DNA of 31,389 nt from Lachnospiraceae bacterium. Its GTDB lineage: Bacteria > Bacillota_A > Clostridia > Lachnospirales > Lachnospiraceae. The position numbers and the translations under genes are program-made. The notes under the pieces were generated by a model. The model saw only the letters and a list, made by a program, of their open reading frames with translations. It ran no database searches and was not told where the DNA came from. Below, one piece after another: positions 7,900 to 16,519 of the stretch; position 1 is the first letter of the stretch; the number at the start of each line of letters is the position of its first letter. The stretch lies in contig QXWX01000081.1 of assembly GCA_009911175.1 (NCBI GenBank), positions 1 through 31,389 of the forward strand, written 5' to 3'.

Positions 7900-9557
7900 T
7901 GAAAACGGATTACGGAAGACTCGGCGGCGAAGCACTCAAACGTCTTGAAGAGTCGGCGCAAGGGGCGGACGCGACGCAGACAAAATTCCTTCTTGACTGG
8001 CTTAACGAAAACAAAGACACCGAATTCGGCAAGCGGCATGGCTTTGCGCAGATAAATTCTCCCTGGGAATATCAGGACAAAGTGCCTCTTTTTAGCTACG
8101 AGGATTATGCCCGGGACATCGAGCGCATTATAGACGGTGAAAAAAATATTCTGACCGCGCGCGACGCCGTATATTTTTGCGTAAGCTCCGGTACTGTCAG
8201 CGATGAAAAATATATTCCCCTTACCGGATACGACCTCGAAGCCCATTATATTTTTATGTACGGCGCGGTTTTCGGGCAGATTCGCGATTACTATAAGGAA
8301 TTAAGCGAAAAGGATATTTTCGGAAAGATATTCCAGACGGGAGAATTCGCGAAGACATATATGCCAGACGGGAGAATGAGCGGAATACGCTCGAGCTGCG
8401 TGTATCAGTGGCTCGATGAAAACGGCGGGTTTGACGCGTCCGATTACTGCGTTCCGAAAGAGATTTTGTTTCCTGAAACGCCGGAGGATAAATTGTATCT
8501 CAAGGTGCGCTTCGCCCTTGCGGAGCGCAATATTACCGCGATACACGGCGTTTTCATCAACCGCATTGCGGGGGTGACAGAGTACATTCTCCACAACTGG
8601 GAGCTGCTGTTAAACGACATCGAATACGGTACGGTAAGCGTGGAGATTCCCGAAGAGCAAAGGCGGTATATTGCAGGGAAGCTGCCGCCGGACCCCGAAC
8701 GGGCGGGGGAATTGCGGAGGATTCCGCGTGAGAATCTGTCTGACGGAATCATCGGAAAAATCTGGAAAAATGTGAAATATATTCTCGCCATAGGGGGCGA
8801 CTGCTTTTCTTATTATACCGGAAAAATGCGCGGTTACGCAGGGGATATTCCGCTGCACCATTTTGTTTACGCCGCCTCGGAGGGAGTTTTCGGGCTGGCG
8901 GAGCATGTGGATTCACCAGACAGGTATATGCTGCTGCCCGAATCGGTTTTTTTTGAATTTATGCCCGTCGGCGAGGATAAAAGGCCGCTGCTTATGGGCG
9001 AGGTGGAGATTGGCGGAAAGTATGAGCTTATCGTCACCAACCGTTCCGGGCTTTACCGTTACAGGCTCGGCGATGTGGTGAGGGTCGTGGGAAGGCACAA
9101 AAAAGCGCCGGTCGTAAAATTCTGCTACCGGCGGAACCAGGTAATAAATGTTGCGGGGGAGAAAAGCAACCGGCAGCAGCTTGATACGGCGGTAAAGCGG
9201 TTCGCCGGGCTGACGCGGACCGAGGTCGTCGAATACTGTGTCCGCGAGGACTTTTCGGGTATCGCGCCGGGATATTTGTTTTATATGGAGTGCAGAAACG
9301 CTCCACGCAACGTCGCCGGGATATTTGAAAGATGTATGTGCGAGGCAAATCCGGAATACAGAGCGTGCCGGAACACGCGGGAAATCAAGCCGCTGCGCAT
9401 CGAGTATCTCCGTGAAGGCAGCTTTAAGCGCTACGAGAGGATGCTTGCCGAAAGCGGCAGGGAGATGGCGCAGAGCAAAATACCGCATTTTCTGAACACG
9501 GAGGAAAAGAAAAAATTTTTTGCGGCGCAGGTCATGGGCGGGGAGGAAAAAGTATGA
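7899..9557 (+). CDS. GH3-family acyl acid-amido synthetase
   Basis: This 552-residue protein belongs to the GH3 family, first known from plant auxin and jasmonate metabolism. These enzymes activate a carboxylic acid with ATP and join it to an amine, often an amino acid. All three nucleotide motifs are visible: 'SSGTVSDEKYIPL' (from residue 96), 'YAASEG' (324-329) and 'YRYRLGDVV' (386-394). I set the start at 7899 (MKTDYGRL) because it overlaps the MATE stop as TAATG; the longer open frame upstream lies within the MATE gene. The stop overlaps the following phosphatase gene by 4 bp. Beside an NRPS it could make a building block or cap the product with an amide. Substrates cannot be read from the sequence. 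Confidence 0.9.
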   Translation: MKTDYGRLGGEALKRLEESAQGADATQTKFLLDWLNENKDTEFGKRHGFAQINSPWEYQDKVPLFSYEDYARDIERIIDGEKNILTARDAVYFCVSSGTVSDEKYIPLTGYDLEAHYIFMYGAVFGQIRDYYKELSEKDIFGKIFQTGEFAKTYMPDGRMSGIRSSCVYQWLDENGGFDASDYCVPKEILFPETPEDKLYLKVRFALAERNITAIHGVFINRIAGVTEYILHNWELLLNDIEYGTVSVEIPEEQRRYIAGKLPPDPERAGELRRIPRENLSDGIIGKIWKNVKYILAIGGDCFSYYTGKMRGYAGDIPLHHFVYAASEGVFGLAEHVDSPDRYMLLPESVFFEFMPVGEDKRPLLMGEVEIGGKYELIVTNRSGLYRYRLGDVVRVVGRHKKAPVVKFCYRRNQVINVAGEKSNRQQLDTAVKRFAGLTRTEVVEYCVREDFSGIAPGYLFYMECRNAPRNVAGIFERCMCEANPEYRACRNTREIKPLRIEYLREGSFKRYERMLAESGREMAQSKIPHFLNTEEKKKFFAAQVMGGEEKV

Positions 9558-11170
9558 AAAGGTTCACCGGAATAGCGGGCAGGCTTACGGCGGGAGTAAT
9601 TCTGTTCGGATTGCTGCTGGGGGCGGTATGCAGTACGGTCGGCTATATCGAGTTTACCGCAGTGCTGGAACAGCAGTATAACGATTCGGCATACGAGATA
9701 GCGGAGACGGCGAGGGAAATTTTAAATCCCGACAAATTCGAACAATATCTGGAAACGGGGCGGACCGACGAGGAGTATGACAATATTCTGGCCATATTAG
9801 ACACGCTCACCGACGCGGCGAACGTAACGTTCATATACGTCGCAAAGGTGAGCGGCGACTACAGGACGCTTACCTATATTTACGATACGGTAAATTCGGA
9901 CACGGAGTTTGAGCGCTATCCCTTAGGCTACACGGCCTCCGACCTTGATGAAAAGCACACCGAAAACGTTGTGAAAATCATGACGAAGGGCGGACGCGCC
10001 GAAAAGTACCTGTACTCCTATTCAAAGGAATCGGGGGCGCACACTACCGCGGCAATCGATGTGAAAAACTCGGACGGAAAAATAATCGCGATGCTTTGCG
10101 TTGAAAAGCCGATGACGCGCCTTGAGGCCGCGCGCAACACCTACGTTCTGCACGTTATTTTGTGGACGCTCACGGCGATAGTCCTGTTTATTATTGTGTA
10201 CTCGGTGATACTGCGCCGCGGGATTATCAAACCCATCAAAACTCTCACAAAAGAGGCGGAGCGGTTTGCAAAGACGAATCTGCCGTCAGGAGAGCCCATT
10301 AATATCAGGCAGAAGGACGAGGTCGGGATTCTCGCGCGGGCAGTCGAAAAGATGGAAACGGATATCGCAAGATACACCGAAAACCTCACCGTTATCACCG
10401 CCGAAAAGGAACGTGTCAACACGGAGCTGTCTGTTGCGACGCGTATTCAGGCGAATATGCTGCCGAGTATTTTCCCCGCCTTTCCCAACAGGAAGGAGTT
10501 TGATATTTTCGCCACCATGAATCCCGCAAAGGAGGTGGGAGGCGATTTCTACGATTTCTTTATGGTGGACGAACGCCACCTTGCCATCGTGATGGCGGAC
10601 GTTTCCGGAAAGGGCGTTCCCGCGGCGCTGTTTATGGTCATCGGCAAAACGCTGATAAAGGACCATACATGGCCGGGAAAAGACTTGGGCAGCGTGTTTG
10701 ACGAGGTCAACGAACTGCTCTGTGAAAGCAACAGCGAGGGCTTGTTTATCACCGCTTTCGAGGGGGTTCTCGATTTGGTGAGCGGCGAATTCCGCTTTGT
10801 GAACGCGGGACATGAGATACCGTATATCTGTAAAAAGAACGGGAAATTCGAGCCCTACAAAATCCGTGCGGGGTTCGTTCTTGCGGGCATGGAGGGGATG
10901 CGCTACAAATGCGGGGAAATGCAGTTGGAGGCGGGCGATAAGATATTCCAGTACACGGACGGCATCACCGAGGCCGCCAACGTGCGGATGGAGTTGTACG
11001 GAATGGACCGGCTGACGGCAGTACTGGGCGAGAATTCCGATTTGCCGCCCGGCGAACTGCTCCCCGCAGTCAAAAGGGATATCGATAACTTTGTGGGAGA
11101 AGCACCGCAGTTTGACGACATCACAATGCTGTGTCTCGAATACAGGGCGCGAATGGAGGCTTTATCATGA
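9554..11170 (+). CDS. Membrane SpoIIE/RsbU-type Ser/Thr phosphatase with HAMP domain
   Basis: This is a 538-residue receptor phosphatase. One membrane segment lies at about 8-32, an extracytoplasmic sensor region at about 33-192 (Cache-like by size and position), a second segment at about 196-218, a HAMP linker at 219-275, then a short coil and a PP2C/SpoIIE domain from about 310 to 530. Metal-binding motifs are intact: 'VGGDFYD' (G329-D334), 'ADVSGKG' (D349) and 'FDDITML' (D521/D522). RsbU/SpoIIE phosphatases remove phosphate from STAS antagonists, and the obvious substrate is the operon's first product (3093-3389). The downstream RsbW-like kinase overlaps by 4 bp. So an outside signal could be read here and turned into the phosphorylation state of the STAS protein. 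Confidence 0.94.
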   Translation: MKRFTGIAGRLTAGVILFGLLLGAVCSTVGYIEFTAVLEQQYNDSAYEIAETAREILNPDKFEQYLETGRTDEEYDNILAILDTLTDAANVTFIYVAKVSGDYRTLTYIYDTVNSDTEFERYPLGYTASDLDEKHTENVVKIMTKGGRAEKYLYSYSKESGAHTTAAIDVKNSDGKIIAMLCVEKPMTRLEAARNTYVLHVILWTLTAIVLFIIVYSVILRRGIIKPIKTLTKEAERFAKTNLPSGEPINIRQKDEVGILARAVEKMETDIARYTENLTVITAEKERVNTELSVATRIQANMLPSIFPAFPNRKEFDIFATMNPAKEVGGDFYDFFMVDERHLAIVMADVSGKGVPAALFMVIGKTLIKDHTWPGKDLGSVFDEVNELLCESNSEGLFITAFEGVLDLVSGEFRFVNAGHEIPYICKKNGKFEPYKIRAGFVLAGMEGMRYKCGEMQLEAGDKIFQYTDGITEAANVRMELYGMDRLTAVLGENSDLPPGELLPAVKRDIDNFVGEAPQFDDITMLCLEYRARMEALS

Positions 11171-11577
11171 AGGAACTTACAGTTGATGCCACAATTGAGA
11201 ACATCGCCGCGGTGACTGATTTTGTGAACGGGCAGTTAGAGAGGCTCGGCTGCCCTTTGAAAACGCAGATGCAGATTGACATCGCCATTGACGAACTGTT
11301 CGGGAACATAGCAAGCTACGCCTACAGCCCCGATACCGGCAAGGCTACCGTGCGCGTTGAGGATACCGAAAATCCTCCCGCCGTGGAGATTACCTTTATC
11401 GACAGCGGCGTGCCCTACGACCCTCTTGCAAAGGAAGAGCCCGATATTACGCTTTCCGCGCAGGAGCGGCCAATCGGCGGCCTGGGGATTTATATGGTCA
11501 AAAAAACCATGGATGATATCAGTTATGAATACAAAGAGGGTCAGAATATTTTAAAAATCAGAAAGGAAATCCGGTAA
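11167..11577 (+). CDS. RsbW/SpoIIAB-like anti-sigma-factor serine kinase
   Basis: This is a 136-residue single-domain HATPase_c_2 protein. Its key residues are complete: N-box 'IDELFGN' with N47, G1 box 'DSGVPYDP' with D79, and G2-like 'GGLGIYMV' (104-111). I chose the ATG at 11167 because it overlaps the phosphatase stop by 4 bp; an upstream in-frame ATG lies inside that gene. Such kinases phosphorylate a STAS antagonist and bind a sigma factor or another target when the antagonist is phosphorylated. It therefore completes a kinase-phosphatase-antagonist set with 3093-3389 and 9554-11170. The partner it holds is not in the window, unless it is one of the transporter-fused domains. Confidence 0.93.
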   Translation: MKELTVDATIENIAAVTDFVNGQLERLGCPLKTQMQIDIAIDELFGNIASYAYSPDTGKATVRVEDTENPPAVEITFIDSGVPYDPLAKEEPDITLSAQERPIGGLGIYMVKKTMDDISYEYKEGQNILKIRKEIR

Positions 11578-13601
11578 TGATGAAAAAGACGGGTAGGAAA
11601 AATGTATTTTGGGTTATGCTTGCGGCGGCTGCCATAAGCATAACGGGCTGCGGGGCGGCAGGACGTGCGCAGCTTAACGCGGACGTCAAGGAGGCGACAG
11701 AGGACACGAGGGAAACGAACGCCTCCGTGTACGAGCTGCTTGATTTCAGCGACGAGCGGGAGAAGGAGTTTGCGCAGCGCGGATTCCTGCGGGCCCCTGA
11801 AACGCTCACAATAAAATCGGAAAACGGCGGCACGGTATGGAGCCAGGATATCTACGACTTCGTCAGGAATGCCGAAGCCCCCGATTCGGCCAATCCGAGT
11901 CTGTGGAGAAACACACAGCTCAACGCCCTTTATGGGCTTTACGAGGTGGTTGACGGCATCTATCAGGTCAGAGGCTATGACATTGCAAACGTCACATTTA
12001 TCAGGGGAGATAAGGGCTGGATTATTTTTGACTGCGGTACGGGCGTTGAAACGGCGGCCGCGGCGCTTAAGCTTTTTGAGGAGGAATTCGGAGAGGCTCA
12101 CATTTCGGCGATTGTCATAAGCCATGCGCACGTTGACCATTACGGCGGCGTCGGAGGGCTTGTCAGCGGAGAGCAGATTGCCGACCCCGCTTTGGCGCTC
12201 GACGAACAGATAGCTTCCGGGAAAACGCTTCTTATCGTTCCGGAAGGTTTTGAGACTGCCGCCATGGAGGAAAACGTACTGGCGGGAAACGCTATGAAGC
12301 GCCGCTCAAACTACCAGTACGGCTCGCTCATTCCCAAGGGGGAAAACGGCGGTCTTTCGGTGGGAATCGGCCTTACCATCTGCGCGGGAACCACGTCGTA
12401 CTACACGCCCTCCTATGAGGTTACGGAAGAAACGGAGGAAATTACGGTAGACGGGGTCAGGATGGTATTTCAACTTACGCCCGGCACGGAGTCGCCTGCG
12501 GAGATGAATACCTATCTTCCCGACTACAAAGCGCTCTGGATGGCTGAAAACTGCACGGCGACAATGCATAACATTTACACGCTGCGCGGTGCGGAAATAA
12601 GAAACGCGGGAGCCTGGGGCGACTACATCATGAAGGCGAACGCGCTTTTCGGCGGCGACGCACAGGTCGTTTTCCAGTCCCACAACTGGCCTCACTGGGG
12701 AAACGAGGTCATTGGCGAATATATGCTGAATACCGCCGCCATATACCGTTATATCCATTCACAGACGCTTCAGTATATCAACGAGGGCTATACCTCCACG
12801 GAAATCGCCAATATGATAGAACTGCCGGCAGAGTTGGAAAAGGTCTGGTATACAAGACAGTACTACGGCACGCTTGCGCATAACGCCAAAGCGGTATATC
12901 AGAAATATATGGGCTGGTACGACGCAAACCCGATTCATCTTGCGGAGCTTGCCCACTCGGAGTATGCCCGAAAGCTTGTGGAATATCTGGGCGATATCGA
13001 CAAGATACTGGAGAAAGCAAGAGCCGACTTCGACGCCGGAGAATATCAATGGGTAGCGGAGCTTACAAGCGCCATCGTATATGCGCAGCCCGATAACCGG
13101 GAGGCGCGGTATCTGTGCGCGGACGCGCTTGAGCAGCTCGGTTATCAGGCCGAATCAGGGGCGTGGCGCAACGCGTATCTTACAGGCGCGTATGAGCTTC
13201 GTCACGGAACCGGCGATTATCCCGACACTTCCATAGGCGGTTCCGGGGCCGCTTCCATGGAGATGAGCACGGAAACGATGCTGGATTATCTCGCAATGTG
13301 CCTGGATTCCAAAAAAATCGAGGATAAAAACTTTGTCGTAAATCTGGAGGTGACCGACGAAAATGAGAGATATCTGCTGCGGATACGCCACGGCGTCCTG
13401 CTCTATGCAAAAGAGGAATGGAGCAATGAGGCGGACGCGGTAATCAGACTCAAGCGCGCGGGACTCATGGGGATTGCCAGAAACAACGAGGCAATCATGA
13501 AAAACACGATTGAATCGGTTGAAGGGCAGGAGGATATTCTGGATATCTTCACCGATAATCTGGCACAATTTGAACCGTATTTCAATATCATCGAGCCGTA
13601 G
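11577..13601 (+). CDS. Alkyl-sulfatase-like metallo-beta-lactamase-fold lipoprotein (SdsA/YjcS type)
   Basis: This 674-residue protein is exported and lipid-anchored: a basic N-terminus, a hydrophobic stretch, then lipobox 'SITGC' with C25. The zinc site HxHxDH is H183/H185/D187/H188 ('SHAHVDHYGG'), with further conserved histidines at H331 and in 'HNWPHWG' (H369, H373). The 'YTLRGAEIRNAGAWGDYI' stretch, the middle dimer-type region and a C-terminal SCP2-like part (about 555-670) match type III alkyl sulfatases, which hydrolyse linear alkyl sulfate esters. The start shares a base with the preceding stop (TAATG). Surface location would fit trimming of an exported product or of a host sulfated lipid. 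The exact substrate is unknown. Confidence 0.87.
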   Translation: MMKKTGRKNVFWVMLAAAAISITGCGAAGRAQLNADVKEATEDTRETNASVYELLDFSDEREKEFAQRGFLRAPETLTIKSENGGTVWSQDIYDFVRNAEAPDSANPSLWRNTQLNALYGLYEVVDGIYQVRGYDIANVTFIRGDKGWIIFDCGTGVETAAAALKLFEEEFGEAHISAIVISHAHVDHYGGVGGLVSGEQIADPALALDEQIASGKTLLIVPEGFETAAMEENVLAGNAMKRRSNYQYGSLIPKGENGGLSVGIGLTICAGTTSYYTPSYEVTEETEEITVDGVRMVFQLTPGTESPAEMNTYLPDYKALWMAENCTATMHNIYTLRGAEIRNAGAWGDYIMKANALFGGDAQVVFQSHNWPHWGNEVIGEYMLNTAAIYRYIHSQTLQYINEGYTSTEIANMIELPAELEKVWYTRQYYGTLAHNAKAVYQKYMGWYDANPIHLAELAHSEYARKLVEYLGDIDKILEKARADFDAGEYQWVAELTSAIVYAQPDNREARYLCADALEQLGYQAESGAWRNAYLTGAYELRHGTGDYPDTSIGGSGAASMEMSTETMLDYLAMCLDSKKIEDKNFVVNLEVTDENERYLLRIRHGVLLYAKEEWSNEADAVIRLKRAGLMGIARNNEAIMKNTIESVEGQEDILDIFTDNLAQFEPYFNIIEP

Positions 13602-13612
13602 GGAGGATTGTT

Positions 13613-15358
13613 ATGAAAAATTATTTGAAGAAAACCGGTGTAGGCCTTGCAGCCCTGTTGTGCGCAGGGCTTTGCAGTTTGACAGGATGCGCGGGAGGCG
13701 CGGAGAAAGGGGCGGCGGTATATCATTCCGAAACCGGCTATACCGCCGAGAAAATCACCCACCCCGAAAAGGGCGTGAAAGAAATCGACGGAATCGTAGA
13801 CTATATGGGGAACGGCACGATGGGAACGGGTCTCGGGACGGGCGACCGCGGGCAGAATTATTCCTGGGGCTCCATCGGGTACGGAGATTATATGTATATC
13901 GGCACCTGCTACGGAGCGTGGATGAATACCCTTACATTTATGAAGACGGCGCTCGGGCGGGAGTTTGACGACGACGTGATGAAGGCGGCGTTAGAGGAAT
14001 ATTATCACGGAGAGCTTTACACCTCCGAGCCTGACGGGGCGGAGGCCCTTGGCATACTCGTAAAGCTGAACGTGAAAACCGGCGAATCGAAAATACTGAT
14101 GTCGAAAGCCGATACAGGACAGAACACGATTTTCCGTAACGCGGTGGAGCTGAACGGACGGCTGTATTTTTGCGGCGCGGTAAACGCTCTGCCCGTAATC
14201 TATGAGGTGAATCCCGAGACAGACGAATGCAAAGAGGTATATGCGGGAATGACCATGGAGGAATATAAGGAAGCGTTTATGAAGGGGTATTCCGTGGGGA
14301 TAAGGGGAATCTGCGTTTTTGAAGACAGGCTTATCGTAAGCTGTATCAATTCGGACGGCGCGGTTATTCTTGAATCCGAAAATCCCTCCGAGCCGGACTC
14401 CTTTAAAGTCATTGCCGACGATGAAAAGCTTTTCGGCTATCCGGCCTATCGCTTCTGCGACAGTATTTACGGCGGTTCTATTTTTGACATGACAGGATTC
14501 CGGGACAGCCTGTATGTAACCATCTGCACCGGGACTCCGGAAAACGCCTCTGACAGGGATACCATGCAGTCCTTCGCAATGGTGCGTGGAGACCTTTCGG
14601 AAAACGGCGAATGGGTGTGGAACAGTGTTATCGGAGATAAAGAGGAAGACGGCGCGAAGTACACTTTCGGGATTGACCCGCAGCGGACGAGAAGCGGCGC
14701 GGCAAATCTGCAGGTTTTCGGCGATTATCTTTACATCGGGGAATATAACGATGAGGAAATCGCCGTGGAAAGAATGCTGTTCGATAATGATTTCACATTT
14801 ATGAACAAGAATTTCGAACAGCCTGTGAATCTCTACCGTATGGATAAGAATGAGGAGATAGAGCTCATTGTGGGGGATGCGGACGAAATGTTTCCGGACG
14901 GCGGGTTATCCGGTTACGGCTCCGGCTTCGGATGCAGCGAAAATCAGTATGTGTGGAAAATGACGGTATATGACGGGAAGTTTTATGTAGGCACCTATGA
15001 CGCGAGCAGCTTTCTGATTCCGTTAGACGAGTATATGAACGACAAGAACGCGTCGGAGGAATGGAAGAGCCGCGTTGACGGTTACATAAAAACTCTCTGC
15101 GCGGATTACAGCGGCGTTCCTCAAAGCGCGGTGACCTGCGCCGAATATCTGGATAAAGCGGTTTTTGGCTTTGACCTTTATGTGACGGAGGACGGAGTCA
15201 ACTTCACCAAAATCACCGACAACGGTTTCGGAGACCCGTATAACCACGGTCTGCGGGCGTTCGGAATCACCTCCGGGGGACTGTATATCGGCACGGCGAA
15301 TCCGTTTTACGGCACGCAGGTGTGGAAATTGACGGAAGAGACAGAGAAACGCAAATAG
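13613..15358 (+). CDS. Secreted lipoprotein of unknown function, probable beta-propeller
   Basis: I do not recognise a named family. The 581-residue protein has a lipoprotein signal (lipobox 'SLTGC', C26) and a good GGAGG ribosome binding site, 11 bases after the sulfatase-like gene. It contains repeated short blocks of the form 'G-x-LY-x-G-T', for example 'GDYMYIGT', 'GRLYFCGA', 'DSLYVTIC', 'DYLYIGEY', 'GKFYVGTY' and 'GGLYIGTANPF', spaced irregularly about 60-110 residues apart. This is typical of beta-propeller blades. No catalytic motif is evident. It is probably surface-exposed and may bind a ligand, or work with the neighbouring sulfatase-like lipoprotein or the phosphatase's sensor domain. 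Confidence 0.85.
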   Translation: MKNYLKKTGVGLAALLCAGLCSLTGCAGGAEKGAAVYHSETGYTAEKITHPEKGVKEIDGIVDYMGNGTMGTGLGTGDRGQNYSWGSIGYGDYMYIGTCYGAWMNTLTFMKTALGREFDDDVMKAALEEYYHGELYTSEPDGAEALGILVKLNVKTGESKILMSKADTGQNTIFRNAVELNGRLYFCGAVNALPVIYEVNPETDECKEVYAGMTMEEYKEAFMKGYSVGIRGICVFEDRLIVSCINSDGAVILESENPSEPDSFKVIADDEKLFGYPAYRFCDSIYGGSIFDMTGFRDSLYVTICTGTPENASDRDTMQSFAMVRGDLSENGEWVWNSVIGDKEEDGAKYTFGIDPQRTRSGAANLQVFGDYLYIGEYNDEEIAVERMLFDNDFTFMNKNFEQPVNLYRMDKNEEIELIVGDADEMFPDGGLSGYGSGFGCSENQYVWKMTVYDGKFYVGTYDASSFLIPLDEYMNDKNASEEWKSRVDGYIKTLCADYSGVPQSAVTCAEYLDKAVFGFDLYVTEDGVNFTKITDNGFGDPYNHGLRAFGITSGGLYIGTANPFYGTQVWKLTEETEKRK

Positions 15359-15368
15359 GATTCATCAG

Positions 15369-15380
15369 GTAAAATTTTAC
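15369..15380. other. Perfect 12-bp palindrome
   Basis: GTAAAATTTTAC lies between the lipoprotein stop and the acyltransferase start, next to a G-rich ribosome binding site (GGGGGA, 15381 onward). It could be a protein binding site or chance; no promoter hexamers flank it convincingly. Confidence 0.3.
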
Positions 15381-15392
15381 GGGGGACGATAT

Positions 15393-16469
15393 ATGTCAAA
15401 AAATATTATCAGGAAAAGCCGGCGGATTGAAACGATTGACATCGCAAAGGCAATCACCATATTCTGCGTGATACTGGGACACACCACAGGGAATCTCGAT
15501 GCGCCCATGTTCCGCAGGGTTCTCTACGCGTTTCATATGCCGCTTTTCTTTTTTCTGGCGGGGCTTTCCATAAAGCCGAAAGCGGTGCAGGGTTTCAGGG
15601 GATGGGGCGCGTTTCTGTACAAAAATGTTCTGGCTCTGATGGCCCCTTATTTCGTCTGGGGGCTGGTTTACGCGCCTTTTTCCTACCCGGATATGGGAGC
15701 TCTTTTTTACGGCTCCTGGGAAGCGCTTAACCGCATGGAAACGCTGACTTCGCTGTGGTATCTGCCGTGCTTTTTCATTTCCCGCGTGCTGGTTCAGATT
15801 GTCGTCAATATTGCCGGATACGCAAAGGTAAAGAACATGCCGCTCTGGTGCGGGATATGCGCGCTGCCGCTGCTTGCGGCCGGGCTTTTGCTTCCGCACG
15901 GCGAAAACGGCGTCCTGTGGTGTGCGGATATCGCGCTTGCGGCGGGCGGATTCATCCTTCTGGGAATCGCGGTCAGGAAATCCTGTCTGGTTATGGCGCA
16001 GCAGAAAACGCTCTGGCTGATACTGTCCTTTATCGGCAGTCTGCTCCTGTTTTGCGCGGGAACGGTTTTCCGGGGCGAGGGACTGGCGCTTTCACTGATG
16101 TGCAAAAGCGATTACGGAAACCGGCTGTGGTTTCTGTACAACAGCGTTTTCGGCAGTCTGGCAGTGCTGACCGTATCCATGCTGATTTCACGGCTGTCGC
16201 GGGAATCGGCGCGGCCCTTTAAGATAGATGCGGTTACCTGTATCGGGCGGCAGACAATGGGCATTTATCTGCTTCACAAGCCCTTTCTGCAGCAGGTGAT
16301 TCTGCCCGCGCTGTCGGGGATTTTTCCCGGGGATTTCCCGTTTCTCGCTATTGCGCTTATGGGGAGTATCCTGGCGCTGTTGTTCAGCATTGCGATGTGT
16401 TATATCATCGGGAAATTTATACCCCAGCTTTTGGGGCGTTTCCCGCGCAACGAATGGGCAAAGGGTTGA
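15393..16469 (+). CDS. Membrane acyltransferase, acyltransferase-3 family
   Basis: This 358-residue protein has about ten hydrophobic segments and the Acyl_transf_3 hallmarks: 'RIETIDIAKAITIFCVILGH' with the conserved His (H30), then 'FHMPLFFFLAGLS'. Members (for example OafA/NodX relatives) move acetyl or other short acyl groups onto sugars, lipids or peptides at the membrane. The context between two secreted lipoproteins and a MATE exporter, upstream of the NRPS, would fit acylation of the exported product or of a surface glycan. The acceptor cannot be read from sequence. It starts with ATG 7 bases after GGGGGA. Confidence 0.9.
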   Translation: MSKNIIRKSRRIETIDIAKAITIFCVILGHTTGNLDAPMFRRVLYAFHMPLFFFLAGLSIKPKAVQGFRGWGAFLYKNVLALMAPYFVWGLVYAPFSYPDMGALFYGSWEALNRMETLTSLWYLPCFFISRVLVQIVVNIAGYAKVKNMPLWCGICALPLLAAGLLLPHGENGVLWCADIALAAGGFILLGIAVRKSCLVMAQQKTLWLILSFIGSLLLFCAGTVFRGEGLALSLMCKSDYGNRLWFLYNSVFGSLAVLTVSMLISRLSRESARPFKIDAVTCIGRQTMGIYLLHKPFLQQVILPALSGIFPGDFPFLAIALMGSILALLFSIAMCYIIGKFIPQLLGRFPRNEWAKG

Positions 16470-16519
16470 GAGAGCAGGCGGCGGATGTACGTCTGTGAAG
16501 AGTATTGGAGGAATGCATA

